DNA from: Streptomyces dangxiongensis
GTDB taxonomy: Bacteria; Actinomycetota; Actinomycetes; Streptomycetales; Streptomycetaceae
Reading direction: 5' to 3'
DNA length: 64,000 bases
Assembly (NCBI RefSeq): GCF_003675325.1
Contig: NZ_CP033073.1
Location: 6,820,001-6,884,000, forward strand
Below, one piece after another: positions 47,441-56,032 of this stretch (within the stretch, counting starts at the first letter, position 1; the number at the start of each line of letters is the position of its first letter). Below the pieces are notes generated by a model, which was not told the DNA's origin, did no database searches, and saw only the letters and a list, made by a program, of their open reading frames with translations. The translations under genes and the position numbers were made by a program.

Positions 47441-47857
47441 TCAGAGGTTCGAACGCTCGCTGTGCGCGGAGATCGGAGTCGACACGGTCAGGTGTGCCGG
47501 GACGGTGATGCCGGCCGATGGCTCGTCCGTGGACTTCTTCGCCGGGTCCGCCTTGGTGAGCGTGCAGACGCCGTCCACGCAGTTCCGCTCCAGCCGACCG
47601 CGGGAGATGGTCTGCGCCAGGCCGACCATCCAGCAGGTGGGGCAGCCCCGGAAGGCGACCAGACCCAGGGGGGCCGCCACCAGGCTGACCGGGCCGACGA
47701 CGGGCACCAGGGCGATCGACCCGATGACCAGCCCGAAGCCGATGGCGCCGCGCACCAGATGGCGTGTGACGGACTTGCTCGCGTAGTTCAGCTCGGGCGC
47801 CGCGGGCTTCCCGGCGGCCGAGGCCTTCGTGCTCTTCGTGAGCTTCACGGTGTTCAA
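47441..47857 (-). CDS. Cysteine-containing small membrane protein coupled to a sigma factor
   Basis: 138 residues starting with TTG at 47857, which overlaps the sigma factor stop as TTGA; GGAGGAG lies 10 bases before it. A polar Lys/Ala-rich N-terminus is followed by a hydrophobic stretch (GAIGFGLVIGSIALVPVVGP, then SLVAAPLGLVAF, about residues 37-68), with a motif RGCPTCWMVGL resembling DUF2892-type membrane domains, and then RNCVDGVC. Four cysteines near the membrane exit suggest metal or redox sensing. The C-terminal tail is hydrophilic. Because it is translated with the ECF sigma factor it may act as its anti-sigma or sensor, but it lacks the usual zinc anti-sigma HxxxCxxC motif, so this is speculative. 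Confidence 0.75.
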   Translation of the reverse strand: MNTVKLTKSTKASAAGKPAAPELNYASKSVTRHLVRGAIGFGLVIGSIALVPVVGPVSLVAAPLGLVAFRGCPTCWMVGLAQTISRGRLERNCVDGVCTLTKADPAKKSTDEPSAGITVPAHLTVSTPISAHSERSNL

Positions 47858-48477
47858 GGTCGTAACTCTCCTCCGGCTGGACGATCGACTGCTTGATCGG
47901 GTGTGTGATCGGGACCCTGATCGGATCCCTGGTCGGTCAGGGCCAACGAGTGACGCAGGGTCGCGCGGGCTCTGTGCAGGCGCGACTTCATCGCGGGGGT
48001 GCTCAGACCGAGCGACCGGGCGACGACGCCACCGGGCAGGCCCTGCACATCCCGCATGATCAGGACCTGCCGCTGGTCGCGGGGGAGCGCACTGATCGCG
48101 GCTGCGACCCGCTCCGCCTCCATCCGGCGCAGCACGGCGTCCTCGGCGGACGGCTCCGCGCAGGCCTCCGGTTCGGCCCTCATCTCGTCGCTCCGCGAGA
48201 CGAGCAGCCGTACCTGCCGGAGGCACTCGTTGCGCACGATCCGGAACATCCATGCGGCGAGCGCACCGGAGGCCCGTAGGGTGCCGATCTTCCGGTAGAG
48301 GATGATCAGCGCCTCCTGTGCCGCGTCCTCCGCGTCCTGCGGTGAGGCGCACAGCGATATGGCGAACTTGCGCACATGAGGCTGCGATTCCATGACGACG
48401 GTGGTGAGCGAGGTGACGTCGCCGTCCTGGGCAGCCTTGATCAGCCGCTCGTCCGGCCAGGAGAAGCTACGGTTCAT
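47854..48477 (-). CDS. ECF-type RNA polymerase sigma factor
   Basis: 207 residues. Region 2 (about residues 10-85) has EDAAQEALIILYRKIGTLR and AWMFRIVRNECLRQVRLL; region 4 (about 125-180) has ISALPRDQRQVLIMRDVQG and a helix-turn-helix with VARSLGLSTPAMKSRLHRAR. The ATG at 48477 follows AGGAC. There is no extra C-terminal domain, but a short Asp/Gln/Pro-rich tail. It is coupled by TTGA to the membrane protein. The regulon cannot be inferred; ECF factors usually control their own operon. Confidence 0.92.
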   Translation of the reverse strand: MNRSFSWPDERLIKAAQDGDVTSLTTVVMESQPHVRKFAISLCASPQDAEDAAQEALIILYRKIGTLRASGALAAWMFRIVRNECLRQVRLLVSRSDEMRAEPEACAEPSAEDAVLRRMEAERVAAAISALPRDQRQVLIMRDVQGLPGGVVARSLGLSTPAMKSRLHRARATLRHSLALTDQGSDQGPDHTPDQAVDRPAGGELRP

Positions 48478-48521
48478 GCGTCCTACTCATACCCGCAAAG
48501 CGCCGCGCCCGCAGGCACTGG

Positions 48522-48608
48522 TCAGCTCCGGCTCCTCATGCGCTTCGTCAGGTGCCAGCTGCACGCGCCGACGAGCACTGCGCCGATCACTACGATGCCG
48601 ATGATCAT
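48522..48608 (-). CDS. 28-residue single-helix membrane peptide
   Basis: ATG at 48608 to TGA at 48522 encodes MIIGIVVIGAVLVGACSW then a basic tail LTKRMRSRS. A perfect ribosome site (AGGAGG, 7 bases upstream) precedes it. It has one transmembrane helix with a positive C-terminal end, so the N-terminus faces out and the tail stays in the cytoplasm. Very short membrane peptides with strong ribosome sites are found in Streptomyces, but I cannot name a function. It precedes the sigma factor gene on the same strand by about 45 bases, so it may be the first gene of that operon. Confidence 0.6.
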   Translation of the reverse strand: MIIGIVVIGAVLVGACSWHLTKRMRSRS

Positions 48609-48983
48609 GGTGTGTCCTCCTGGTCTCCGCCGGCCCTCGCGGCCGGTACACGGATAAGAGAGGGGGACACCCGAAAAGGATTCAGCTCCGGCCGAAGAAA
48701 GTTCGCGGGCCGGCTCACCACCGGCCGCGGCGGGGTTCCGAGGCCCCTGGCCGACGGGCCTGGCTGCGGCACGGCGGCCGGGTCCTGGCGGCACGGCCGG
48801 CGGCCGGGGCCCGGACGATCCCGGTGGTGTCCGGCCAGGCCGGTCGGGCGCCCCGTGAGACGGGTCCTGGCCGAGGACGGCCTCCGGACAGTCCGGGCCC
48901 GGTCGGGACGTCGTCCCGATCGCGTCCGGCAGTGGGGGCATGGCCGAATCGGCCGTTGTCCCTCGCACCGTGGTCGCAGCAGG

Positions 48984-49714
48984 ATGACGTGCGTGGGGAA
49001 CCCGGGGGAGATTTCACCGTACGAAGCCCGAGACGCCGCCCAGTTCGTCGAGTTGATGCAACAGCTCAAGGAGCGGTCAGGGCTGACGTACCGGGAGTTG
49101 GAGGAGCAGGCGGCCCGACAGGGCGACGTGCCGGCGCGCAGCACGCCGGCCGACGTCCTGCGACGGACGACCTGCCGCGCCCCGACGTGCTGGCCGCGTT
49201 CGTCCGTGCCGGCGGTGACGACCAGCGGGTCGACACCTGGCTGGAGGCCAGGGACCGGATCGCCGCGGCTGACTCCGCCGTGTCCGCCGCGGCGTCGAGC
49301 CCCGGATCCGGACCCGGGGCCGAGCCCGAGCCCGAGGACGGAGCCACGGCGCGACCGCGAACCGAAGAATTCACGACCCCACGGTCCCGCCGGACCAAGC
49401 GCCCGGCGGTCGCACTCGCGACCGCACTCGTGATCCCCCCGCTCGCCCTGGCCGCCTGGGCGTTACTCCCGGACGACTCCACTGATACGGGTGCACCGAC
49501 TCCTCCGGCCGTCGCTTCCCGGGCTCCCGCCGACGGATGGGTCACCATCCACCCCGCCGCCGCGCCCCACCTCTGTCTGACCGACGGACGCGACCGCGAC
49601 GGCGCCTACGCCAGCGCCGTAGCCGTCCAACTCCCCTGCGCCCGGGCCACGATGCCGCGACAGGCGTACGCCTGCTGCGACGGCCGATTCCGGCGGCGTA
49701 GGACAGCGGCGTAA
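48984..49714 (+). pseudogene. Broken XRE-type helix-turn-helix protein with membrane and ricin-like region
   Basis: The frame from ATG 48984 reads an N-terminal domain typical of Streptomyces: VELMQQLKERSGLTYRELEE, then ARSTPADVLRR. Near 49166-49172 one base is missing (ACCTG where ACCCTG is expected) and the match continues in the next frame: PRPDVLAAFVRAGG, DTWLEARDRIAAAD. A transmembrane helix follows (ALATALVIPPLALAAWALL, about 49413-49470), then the start of an outer domain (HLCLTDGRDRDGAYASAVAV). The C-terminus is also lost: after CARATMPRQAY it turns to Cys/Arg-rich nonsense ending at 49714. Two lesions argue for a decayed gene. Confidence 0.65.
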
Positions 49715-49748
49715 GCCAGGAACCGCACCGACCGACTGACTCGGATGC

Positions 49749-49804
49749 TAGAATGATGACGTTGGCCTTCGGCGCCCCAACGGGTGCGCGCGGAGGCTTT
49801 TTTC
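49749..49804 (+). promoter_or_regulatory. Leader-peptide attenuator before the MFS gene
   Basis: A TAGAAT box (49749-49754) is followed by a short open frame, ATG 49753 or 49756 to TGA 49815, encoding MMTLAFGAPTGARGGFFHAF and overlapping the MFS start. Within it, GCCTTCG-GCGCCC (49765-49777) can pair with GGGTGCGC-GCGGAGGC (49782-49797), and six T (49798-49803) follow. The right arm contains the MFS ribosome site GGAGG (49792-49796). The structure would end transcription or hide the ribosome site unless a ribosome stalls in the leader. No clear -35 is seen. Confidence 0.5.
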
Positions 49805-51028
49805 ATGCCTTCTGACACCTCAGCATCCGTTACGCCGCCCCCCACCAGCTACCACGCCCTGCTCCGCAACCGTGAGTTCGCCGGCCTGTACGCCGGCTTC
49901 ACCCTGACGGCCGCCGCGAGCACCCTGTCGGGTTTCGCACTCGGTACGCTGGTCAACCACCAGACCCGGTCCCCGTTCCTGACAGCCGTGAGCATGTACG
50001 GCGCGACGTTCGCCACGGTGTTCGGTGCGCTGACGCTGATGTCGGTCGCGGACGGCAACCGTCCTCGCCGGACCCTCGTCGTGCTCCAGTCCGTCTCGCT
50101 GCTGGGCGTCGCCGCGCAGGCGGTCCCGGGGCTACCGCTGGCTGTCCGCTTCGGTCTCCTCCTGGTGCTGGGCTTCTTCCAGTCCCTCGGCACAGGAACA
50201 CGGATGGGCCTGCTCGCCGAGATAGTGCCGGCCTCCACGTACGCGCTCGCGCGGTCGCTGATGAACATCACGTCGGGCGGCATGGCGATCCTCGGGTACG
50301 CCATCGGCGCCGTACTGCTGCGCCACCTCAGCCCGCAGGAGGTCTTCGTCGTCGCCGCCGGCCTGACCGCACTCGCACTGGGCGTCGTGGCGGCGACCGT
50401 CCGGGAACGCTCGATCCGGCTGACCCGGCGCCCCGGACTGCGCCAGACCTGGACGACCAACATCGCGCTCTTCGCCCACTCCGGGCAGCGGGCGCTGCTG
50501 CTGAACCTGTGGATCCCCAACGGCTTGATCGTCGGCTGCGAGGCCCTGTTCATCTCCTACGCCCCGGACGACGCGGGGACCCTTCTGGCAGCCGGATCGG
50601 CCGGCATGCTCCTCGGGGACCTGACGGTCGGGCGCCTGCTGGACGCCGAGCAGCGCCGCCGCTACGCATTCGCCCTGCGACTGCTGCTCGCCGTGCCGTA
50701 CCTGCTGTTCGCCCTCAACCCTTCCACGCCGGTGGCGGCTGCCGCGGTGTTCGTGGCCAGCGCCGGGTTCGCCGCCACCCTGCCGCTCCAGGAACAGCTT
50801 CTCGCACTGACCCCGGACCCGGTCCGTGGCCAGGTCCAGGGCGTCGAGTCCGCCGGCCGGATGACGTGGCAGGGCATCGGGGCGGCGATCGCCGGCGGCA
50901 TCGCCCAGCATCTCGCCCCGGGGGCGACGATCACTGCTGTGGCCGCGCTCTCCGTCACCGTCACCGTCTTCTCCCGGCCCTTCGTCGTCCGCGCCCGCGC
51001 GGTCCGGGCCGACACGATCGAGGCGTGA
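49805..51028 (+). CDS. MFS transporter, probable drug efflux
   Basis: 407 residues, about 12 transmembrane segments, no large soluble domain. The first helix begins after NREFAGLYAGFTLTAAAS. The loop at ERSIRLTRRPGLRQTW separates the two halves, and EQLLALTPDPVRGQVQGVES near the C-terminal half resembles the proton-antiport efflux loops of macrolide-type exporters. The ATG at 49805 (MPSDTSASV) follows GGAGG by 8 bases; an earlier in-frame ATG (49784) lies inside the attenuator hairpin. The upstream leader suggests antibiotic-inducible expression. Substrate unknown. Confidence 0.88.
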   Translation: MPSDTSASVTPPPTSYHALLRNREFAGLYAGFTLTAAASTLSGFALGTLVNHQTRSPFLTAVSMYGATFATVFGALTLMSVADGNRPRRTLVVLQSVSLLGVAAQAVPGLPLAVRFGLLLVLGFFQSLGTGTRMGLLAEIVPASTYALARSLMNITSGGMAILGYAIGAVLLRHLSPQEVFVVAAGLTALALGVVAATVRERSIRLTRRPGLRQTWTTNIALFAHSGQRALLLNLWIPNGLIVGCEALFISYAPDDAGTLLAAGSAGMLLGDLTVGRLLDAEQRRRYAFALRLLLAVPYLLFALNPSTPVAAAAVFVASAGFAATLPLQEQLLALTPDPVRGQVQGVESAGRMTWQGIGAAIAGGIAQHLAPGATITAVAALSVTVTVFSRPFVVRARAVRADTIEA

Positions 51029-51099
51029 GCCGTAGCGGGTCGGCAGTCGGGCACACGGCACCGCCTCGACCAGTGACTGTCCCGCGCGTGTACTGAATA

Positions 51100-51129
51100 G
51101 GTCCCCGGCCGGGGCGGTGGCCGGGGGCC
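51100..51129 (+). terminator. Terminator hairpin after the MFS gene
   Basis: GGTCCCCGGCC (51100-51110) pairs with GGCCGGGGGCC (51119-51129), with one G-T pair, around an 8-base loop. It lies 70 bases after the stop. Confidence 0.55.
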
Positions 51130-51173
51130 TCACGGCGTCGCCGGGAGGCTCGACAGCCCCCCTTGCACGGGCG

Positions 51174-51215
51174 TTGACAAGACGTCGCACCCCTCCCATC
51201 ATGGGAGCGCTCCCA
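51174..51215 (+). promoter_or_regulatory. Promoter with CebR-type operator (TGGGAGCGCTCCCA)
   Basis: The perfect 14-base palindrome TGGGAGCGCTCCCA is at 51202-51215; this is the known Streptomyces box for CebR, the LacI-family repressor released by cello-oligosaccharides. TTGACA at 51174-51179 gives a -35 and CATCAT at 51197-51202 a weak -10, so the box covers the transcript start. It is about 175 bases upstream of the glycoside hydrolase gene. Confidence 0.85.
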
Positions 51216-51389
51216 CAGCGGGATCGGCCGCCGCCCCCGCACGTGCACGATCGCCACCGCGCCCCGCCCCGCTCTCCGTGCCACCTGCGCCGAACGTCCG
51301 GCTGACGCGGGGCACTTCGCCCGTCCGGCGGCATGATCCGACACCTGCTGCCCCACCCGCACCGCCGGACCACCTAGGGAGGACCCCGC

Positions 51390-53516
51390 ATGTCCCCACT
51401 GCGCAGACCCGGCCGGCCGGCCGGTGCCGGCTTTCGCCCCCTCGCACGCGGCGCCACCGTCCTCGCCGCCGCGCTCGCCCTGCTGTCCCCGCTGGCCGGC
51501 GTCGCACCCGCCGCACCGCGGGCGGCCGGCGCTGCGGATGTCGGCGTCCAGGTCAACGCCCAGGCGGCGCTGGGCCGGCTGTCCGGCACCGCCCGCGGCG
51601 TCAACACCGCCGTCTGGGACTCGCACATGAACGATCCCGAGGTCGCCCGCCTGATGAAGGCGGCCGACGTCGGGGCGATGCGCTACCCCGGCGGTTCGTA
51701 CGCGGACATCTACCACTGGGAGACGCACACGGCACCCGGGGGTTACGTCGCCCCGGGCACCGGTTTCGACTCCTTCATGGGCACCGTCCGCGCCACGGGG
51801 GCGCAGCCGATCCTGATCGCCGACTACGGCTCGGGCACGCCCGAGGAGGCGGCCGGCTGGGTCCGGTACGCGAACGTCACCAAGAACTACGGCGCGAAGT
51901 ACTGGGAGATCGGCAACGAGATCTACGGCAACGGCCATTACGGCAGCGGCTGGGAGAACGACGAGCACGACGACAAGAGCCCCCGGGAGTACGCCCGGCA
52001 AGTGCGCGCCTACGCCGCCGCCATGAAGGCCGCCGACCCGACGGTGAAGATCGGCGCGGTCCTCACCGCTCCCGGCGAGTGGCCGGACGGCGTGGTCGGC
52101 GAGGGCGATCCCGGCGACTGGAACCACACCGTGCTCTCCGAAGTGACCGACGCCATCGACTTCGTGAGCGTCCACTGGTACGCGGGCGGGTCCGACACCA
52201 CGGCCCAGGACGCCACGGCGAGGCTGGCCAGGCTGCCGGGTGAACTGCGTGAGGTACGCGGCCAGATCGACCGGTACGCGGGCGCCGACTCGCCGCGCAT
52301 CGGCATCGCCCTCACCGAGATCAACGCCAACACCGGCGGCGCCCGGCTCACCGCCCGCCCCAACGGCCTGTTCGCCGCCGACGCGTTCATGACGGCCATG
52401 GAGAACGGCGTGTTCAGCGTCGACTGGTGGAACACCCACAACGGCGCGGGCCAGATCACCACCGTCGACGGCGAGACCGACTACGGCGACATGGGGATGC
52501 TCTCCAGCGGCGCCTGCACCGGTGACGTGTGCGAACCGGCGCCGAACACGCCGTTCCACCCCTACTACGGCATGAAGATGACCAGCGAACTGGGCACCGC
52601 GGGCGACACCATGGTCGCTGCCACGTCCTCCGCGCAGGACGTCTCGGCACACGCCGTGCTCCGTCGCGACGGGCGCCTGAGCGTCCTGCTCGTCAACAAG
52701 AACCCGGACGTCGCACGGACCGTGGATCTCGGCTACGCGGGCTTCACCCCGTCCACCACCGCACCCGCGGTCAGCCGCTACGCGCGCGGCGACAGCGACA
52801 TCACCGAGGTCACCGGCGGGGAGGCGTCCGCGTCCCAGGTCACCGTGCCGCCGTACGCATTGCTCACCGTCACCCTCGAACCGCGAGCCGGCACCGGCCC
52901 CGGGGCCTCGGCCGCCGGAACGCCCGGCACCCCGAAGCCGGAGGCGGTGACCGACACCACCGCGCGCCTGTCCTGGGAGGGCGCTGCGGGCGCCGCCCGC
53001 TACCTGGTCCAGGAGCGCGACGGCGTACACACGCGCCTGGTCGGCGAGACCACCGGCACATCCGTGACCCTGCGAAACCTGCCGCCGGGCAGCACCCACA
53101 CGGTCGACGTGCTGGCGGCCGACGCCTCGGGACGGCTCTCCGCCCCGTCCTCTCCGCTGACCTTCACCACCGGCACCCCACCGGACGCCACCTGCGCGGT
53201 GACCTACCACCGCGACTCCGGCTGGGGCAACGGTTTCGTGGCCACGGTCACCGTCCGCAACCTCTCGAACACGCCGATCACCGGCTGGACCGTGGACTGG
53301 GACTGGCCGACCGACCATCAGTCCGTCTCCTCCGGCTGGGGGGCCACCTTCCACCAGACCGGCTCGCACGTGCGGGTGACCGCCCCCGAAGGCGCGGGAC
53401 CGCTGGCCCAGGACGGCGGATCGACGGCCTCCTTCGGATTCGTCGGCGCCAACGACGGACCCAACCCGGACCCCACGGTCCTCCGCCTCAACGGCACCGT
53501 CTGCTCGGGCGGCTGA
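51390..53516 (+). CDS. Secreted glycoside hydrolase with FnIII and cellulose-binding (CBM2) domains
   Basis: 708 residues. Signal peptide at residues 1-47 (basic start, then ATVLAAALALLSPLAGVAP, cleavage near AAGAAD). The catalytic TIM barrel covers about residues 55-400 with a clan-A type layout: KYWEIGNEIYGNG near residue 170 holds the likely acid/base Glu and GIALTEINANTGG near residue 312 the likely nucleophile. A beta-sandwich follows to about residue 490, then a fibronectin type III domain (about 510-590) and a C-terminal CBM2 (about 600-708) with paired Cys (CAVTYH and TVCSGG) and exposed Trp residues. The CebR-type operator upstream and the CBM point to plant-cell-wall breakdown; exact family and substrate (cellulose, arabinan or xyloglucan) are uncertain. 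Confidence 0.9.
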   Translation: MSPLRRPGRPAGAGFRPLARGATVLAAALALLSPLAGVAPAAPRAAGAADVGVQVNAQAALGRLSGTARGVNTAVWDSHMNDPEVARLMKAADVGAMRYPGGSYADIYHWETHTAPGGYVAPGTGFDSFMGTVRATGAQPILIADYGSGTPEEAAGWVRYANVTKNYGAKYWEIGNEIYGNGHYGSGWENDEHDDKSPREYARQVRAYAAAMKAADPTVKIGAVLTAPGEWPDGVVGEGDPGDWNHTVLSEVTDAIDFVSVHWYAGGSDTTAQDATARLARLPGELREVRGQIDRYAGADSPRIGIALTEINANTGGARLTARPNGLFAADAFMTAMENGVFSVDWWNTHNGAGQITTVDGETDYGDMGMLSSGACTGDVCEPAPNTPFHPYYGMKMTSELGTAGDTMVAATSSAQDVSAHAVLRRDGRLSVLLVNKNPDVARTVDLGYAGFTPSTTAPAVSRYARGDSDITEVTGGEASASQVTVPPYALLTVTLEPRAGTGPGASAAGTPGTPKPEAVTDTTARLSWEGAAGAARYLVQERDGVHTRLVGETTGTSVTLRNLPPGSTHTVDVLAADASGRLSAPSSPLTFTTGTPPDATCAVTYHRDSGWGNGFVATVTVRNLSNTPITGWTVDWDWPTDHQSVSSGWGATFHQTGSHVRVTAPEGAGPLAQDGGSTASFGFVGANDGPNPDPTVLRLNGTVCSGG

Positions 53517-53675
53517 CCGACCAGGGCAGGGGGACGCGGCCCGCCCCGGGCCGACCCGCGGCGCGGCGGGAGGCGGACGCCCGCGGCGGCCCGCCCGCCC
53601 CCGGTCCGACGGGTTGATCTCCGAGCAGGACAGGGGGGATGCCAAGTCACGCCGAGGGCGGGTACCCGCAGCCGC

Positions 53676-54740
53676 ATGGGATCTTTCACTTCACCAGTGT
53701 TGCTCGTGTTGTTCGTGGCCAGTGCGGCCGTCATCTGGTACGCGGGCATCAAGTTGTCCGACACCACCGACGTCCTGGCCGAACGGCTCCATATGGGCAG
53801 CGCCCTGGGCGGGCTGGTCCTGCTGGCGATCGCGACCAACCTTCCGGAGATCGCCATCACCGTCTCGGCCGCCCTGGCCGGCCAACTGGACATCGCCGTC
53901 GGCAACATCCTCGGCGGTATCGCCATCCAGACCGTCGTCCTGGCCATCCTGGACGCCGCCGGGGTGCGTCCGCGCGCGCCGCTGACCCGGCTGGCCGCCA
54001 GCCTCCAGCTGGTACTGGAGGGCGCGCTCGTGGTGGTGATCCTGGCCGTGGTGGTCATGGGCACCCAGCTCTCCCCGGATCTGCATGCCGCGCGGCTGGC
54101 CCCGGCGTCGGTGGCGATCGCCGTGTTGTGGGTGATCGGGCTGGTGCTGCTGAACCGGGCGGGCCGGGGGCTGCCGTGGCGGGAGGGCGGTGACGCTCCG
54201 GACAGCCAGCCCGAGCCGCGCGGCCACTCCCGCGGGAAGAAGGAGAAGGCCGCGACCGACCGGGGTGTCGGCTCCCGCCGCGCCGTGCTCGTCTTCGCCG
54301 CGGCGGCGCTGGCGACCCTGGTGGCGGGCGTGGTCATCGAGCGCAGCGGTGAGCAGCTCTTCGCCCGCCAGGGGCTGAGCGGGGTGCTGTTCGGGGCGAC
54401 CGTCCTGGCCGCGGCCACCTCCCTGCCCGAGGTCAGCACGGGCCTGACGTCCACCCGGCTCGGTGACTACCAGCTCGCCGTCAGCGACATCTTCGGCGGT
54501 AACGCGTTCCTGCCCGTCCTCTTCCTCCTGGCCACCCTCATCTCCGGCAAGCCCGTCCTGCCGGCCGCGCACGACACGGACATCTACCTCACCGCGCTCG
54601 GCATCATCCTCACCGTCATCTACATGACCGGACTCGTCTTCCGTCCCCGCCGCCAGTACGCGCGGATGGGCATCGACAGCATCACCGCCGTCGTCGTCTA
54701 TCTCGTCGGCATCGCCGGACTGGCCACCATCGCCACCTGA
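53676..54740 (+). CDS. Sodium/calcium exchanger family membrane protein
   Basis: 354 residues, about ten transmembrane segments arranged as two similar halves. Each half has the alpha-repeat pattern: AIATNLPEIAITVSAALAG (about residues 50-68), AVGNILGGIAIQ, and in the second half AAATSLPEVSTGLTSTRLG and AVSDIFGGNAF. The acidic residues inside the repeats (Glu in LPEI and LPEV) are the ion ligands of this family. A charged cytoplasmic loop (EPRGHSRGKKEKAATD) links the halves. It probably extrudes calcium or another cation against sodium or protons. The ATG at 53676 is the family-like start; the ribosome site is weak. It stands alone. Confidence 0.9.
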   Translation: MGSFTSPVLLVLFVASAAVIWYAGIKLSDTTDVLAERLHMGSALGGLVLLAIATNLPEIAITVSAALAGQLDIAVGNILGGIAIQTVVLAILDAAGVRPRAPLTRLAASLQLVLEGALVVVILAVVVMGTQLSPDLHAARLAPASVAIAVLWVIGLVLLNRAGRGLPWREGGDAPDSQPEPRGHSRGKKEKAATDRGVGSRRAVLVFAAAALATLVAGVVIERSGEQLFARQGLSGVLFGATVLAAATSLPEVSTGLTSTRLGDYQLAVSDIFGGNAFLPVLFLLATLISGKPVLPAAHDTDIYLTALGIILTVIYMTGLVFRPRRQYARMGIDSITAVVVYLVGIAGLATIAT

Positions 54741-54787
54741 ACCACCGGACGACCACACCGCAGGTCGGGGCGCAGGGCGCGGACCGG

Positions 54788-55849
54788 TCAGGCATCGTCC
54801 AGCCGGCGCAGGTCCTGCTCGTCCCACTTGCGGGTGTCACGCGGTTCGGCGTACGGCTCGGCCCGCGGCGGGTGCCCGCCGGCGATCGCCCGCTGCCGTG
54901 CCGTCTCGGCGTCGAACTCCAGGCCCAGAAGGACGGCCAGGTTGCTGATCCACAGCCACACCAGGAAGACGATGACGCCGGCCATGGTGCCGTACGTCTT
55001 GTTGTAGGAGGCGAAGTTGGCCACGTAGAACGCGAAGCCCGTGGAGGCGATCAGCCAGATGACCAGGGCCAGGAAGCTGCCCGGCGTCACCCAGCGAAAG
55101 CCCCTCACCTTCGCGTTCGGCGTCGCCCAGTACAGGGTCGCGATCATCACGGTGACCAGGACCACCAGCACCGGCCACTTCGCGATCGACCACACCGTCA
55201 GCGCACTGTCCCCGATCCCGAGCGCGTCCCCCGCCTGGCGGGCCAGGCCACCGGTGAACACCACGATCAGGGCGCTGACCACCGCCAGCACCATGAGGAC
55301 GACCGTCACACCGAGACGCACGGGGAGGATCTTCCACACGGGGCGGCCCTCGGGCATGTCGTAGACGGCGTTGGCCGCGCGGATGAAGGCGGCGACGTAG
55401 CCCGAAGCGGACCAGACAGCGATCGCCACACCGACGATCGCCATGACCGAACCGGTGCCGGCGCGGTTCTGTAGCTGTTCCACGGCCCGGGTGAGGATGT
55501 CCCGGGCCGAGCCCGGGGCGAGCTGCTTGAGGTGGGACAGTACCGTGTCGGTGGCCGCCTTACCGGTGATGCCCAGCAGCGAGATCAGCACCAGGAGAGC
55601 CGGGAACAGGGACAGCACCCCGTAGTACGTCAGCGCGGCGGCCCGGTCGCTCAGCTCGTCGTCCTGGAACTCCTTCAGCGAGCCCTTCAGCACCCGGACC
55701 CACGCCCCCTTGGGCAGCTTCGTCGGCGTGTCCGGCGCCCGCCGCTCGACCTCCGGGCCGGGCCCCGCCTGCTCGGGGTCCGGCACCTCACGCTCTCGGT
55801 CCTCGCCGTGATCGTGGTGGTCACGGCCGGGAAGATGCAGATTCGCCAT
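54788..55849 (-). CDS. YihY/BrkB family membrane protein
   Basis: 353 residues. A hydrophilic, His/Asp/Glu/Pro-rich N-terminus (about 60 residues) precedes the family core, which begins DDELSDRAAALTYYGVLSLFPALLVL and has six transmembrane segments. The region MAGVIVFLVWLWISNLAVLLG near residue 300 is typical. The ATG at 55849 (MANLHLPGRDHHD) is preferred to one at 55918. The family was once misnamed ribonuclease BN; its function is not settled and may be transport. A second, unlike member is encoded divergently at 56033. Confidence 0.9.
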   Translation of the reverse strand: MANLHLPGRDHHDHGEDREREVPDPEQAGPGPEVERRAPDTPTKLPKGAWVRVLKGSLKEFQDDELSDRAAALTYYGVLSLFPALLVLISLLGITGKAATDTVLSHLKQLAPGSARDILTRAVEQLQNRAGTGSVMAIVGVAIAVWSASGYVAAFIRAANAVYDMPEGRPVWKILPVRLGVTVVLMVLAVVSALIVVFTGGLARQAGDALGIGDSALTVWSIAKWPVLVVLVTVMIATLYWATPNAKVRGFRWVTPGSFLALVIWLIASTGFAFYVANFASYNKTYGTMAGVIVFLVWLWISNLAVLLGLEFDAETARQRAIAGGHPPRAEPYAEPRDTRKWDEQDLRRLDDA

Positions 55850-56032
55850 GCGCACCGGATTACCCCGGCCCGTGGGCTTACGCCGGCTCGGCGGCAGTCC
55901 GTTCCCGGCTCTGTCCACGAGGAACAGCAGGGCCGCCGGTCACGCCGGCCGGTGTGGGATCGCCCGGGAGGGGCACGGGAATGCTGCGGCGTCCGCGGAG
56001 GCGCGGACACCGCCGACGGTGTGGGAGGGCAC

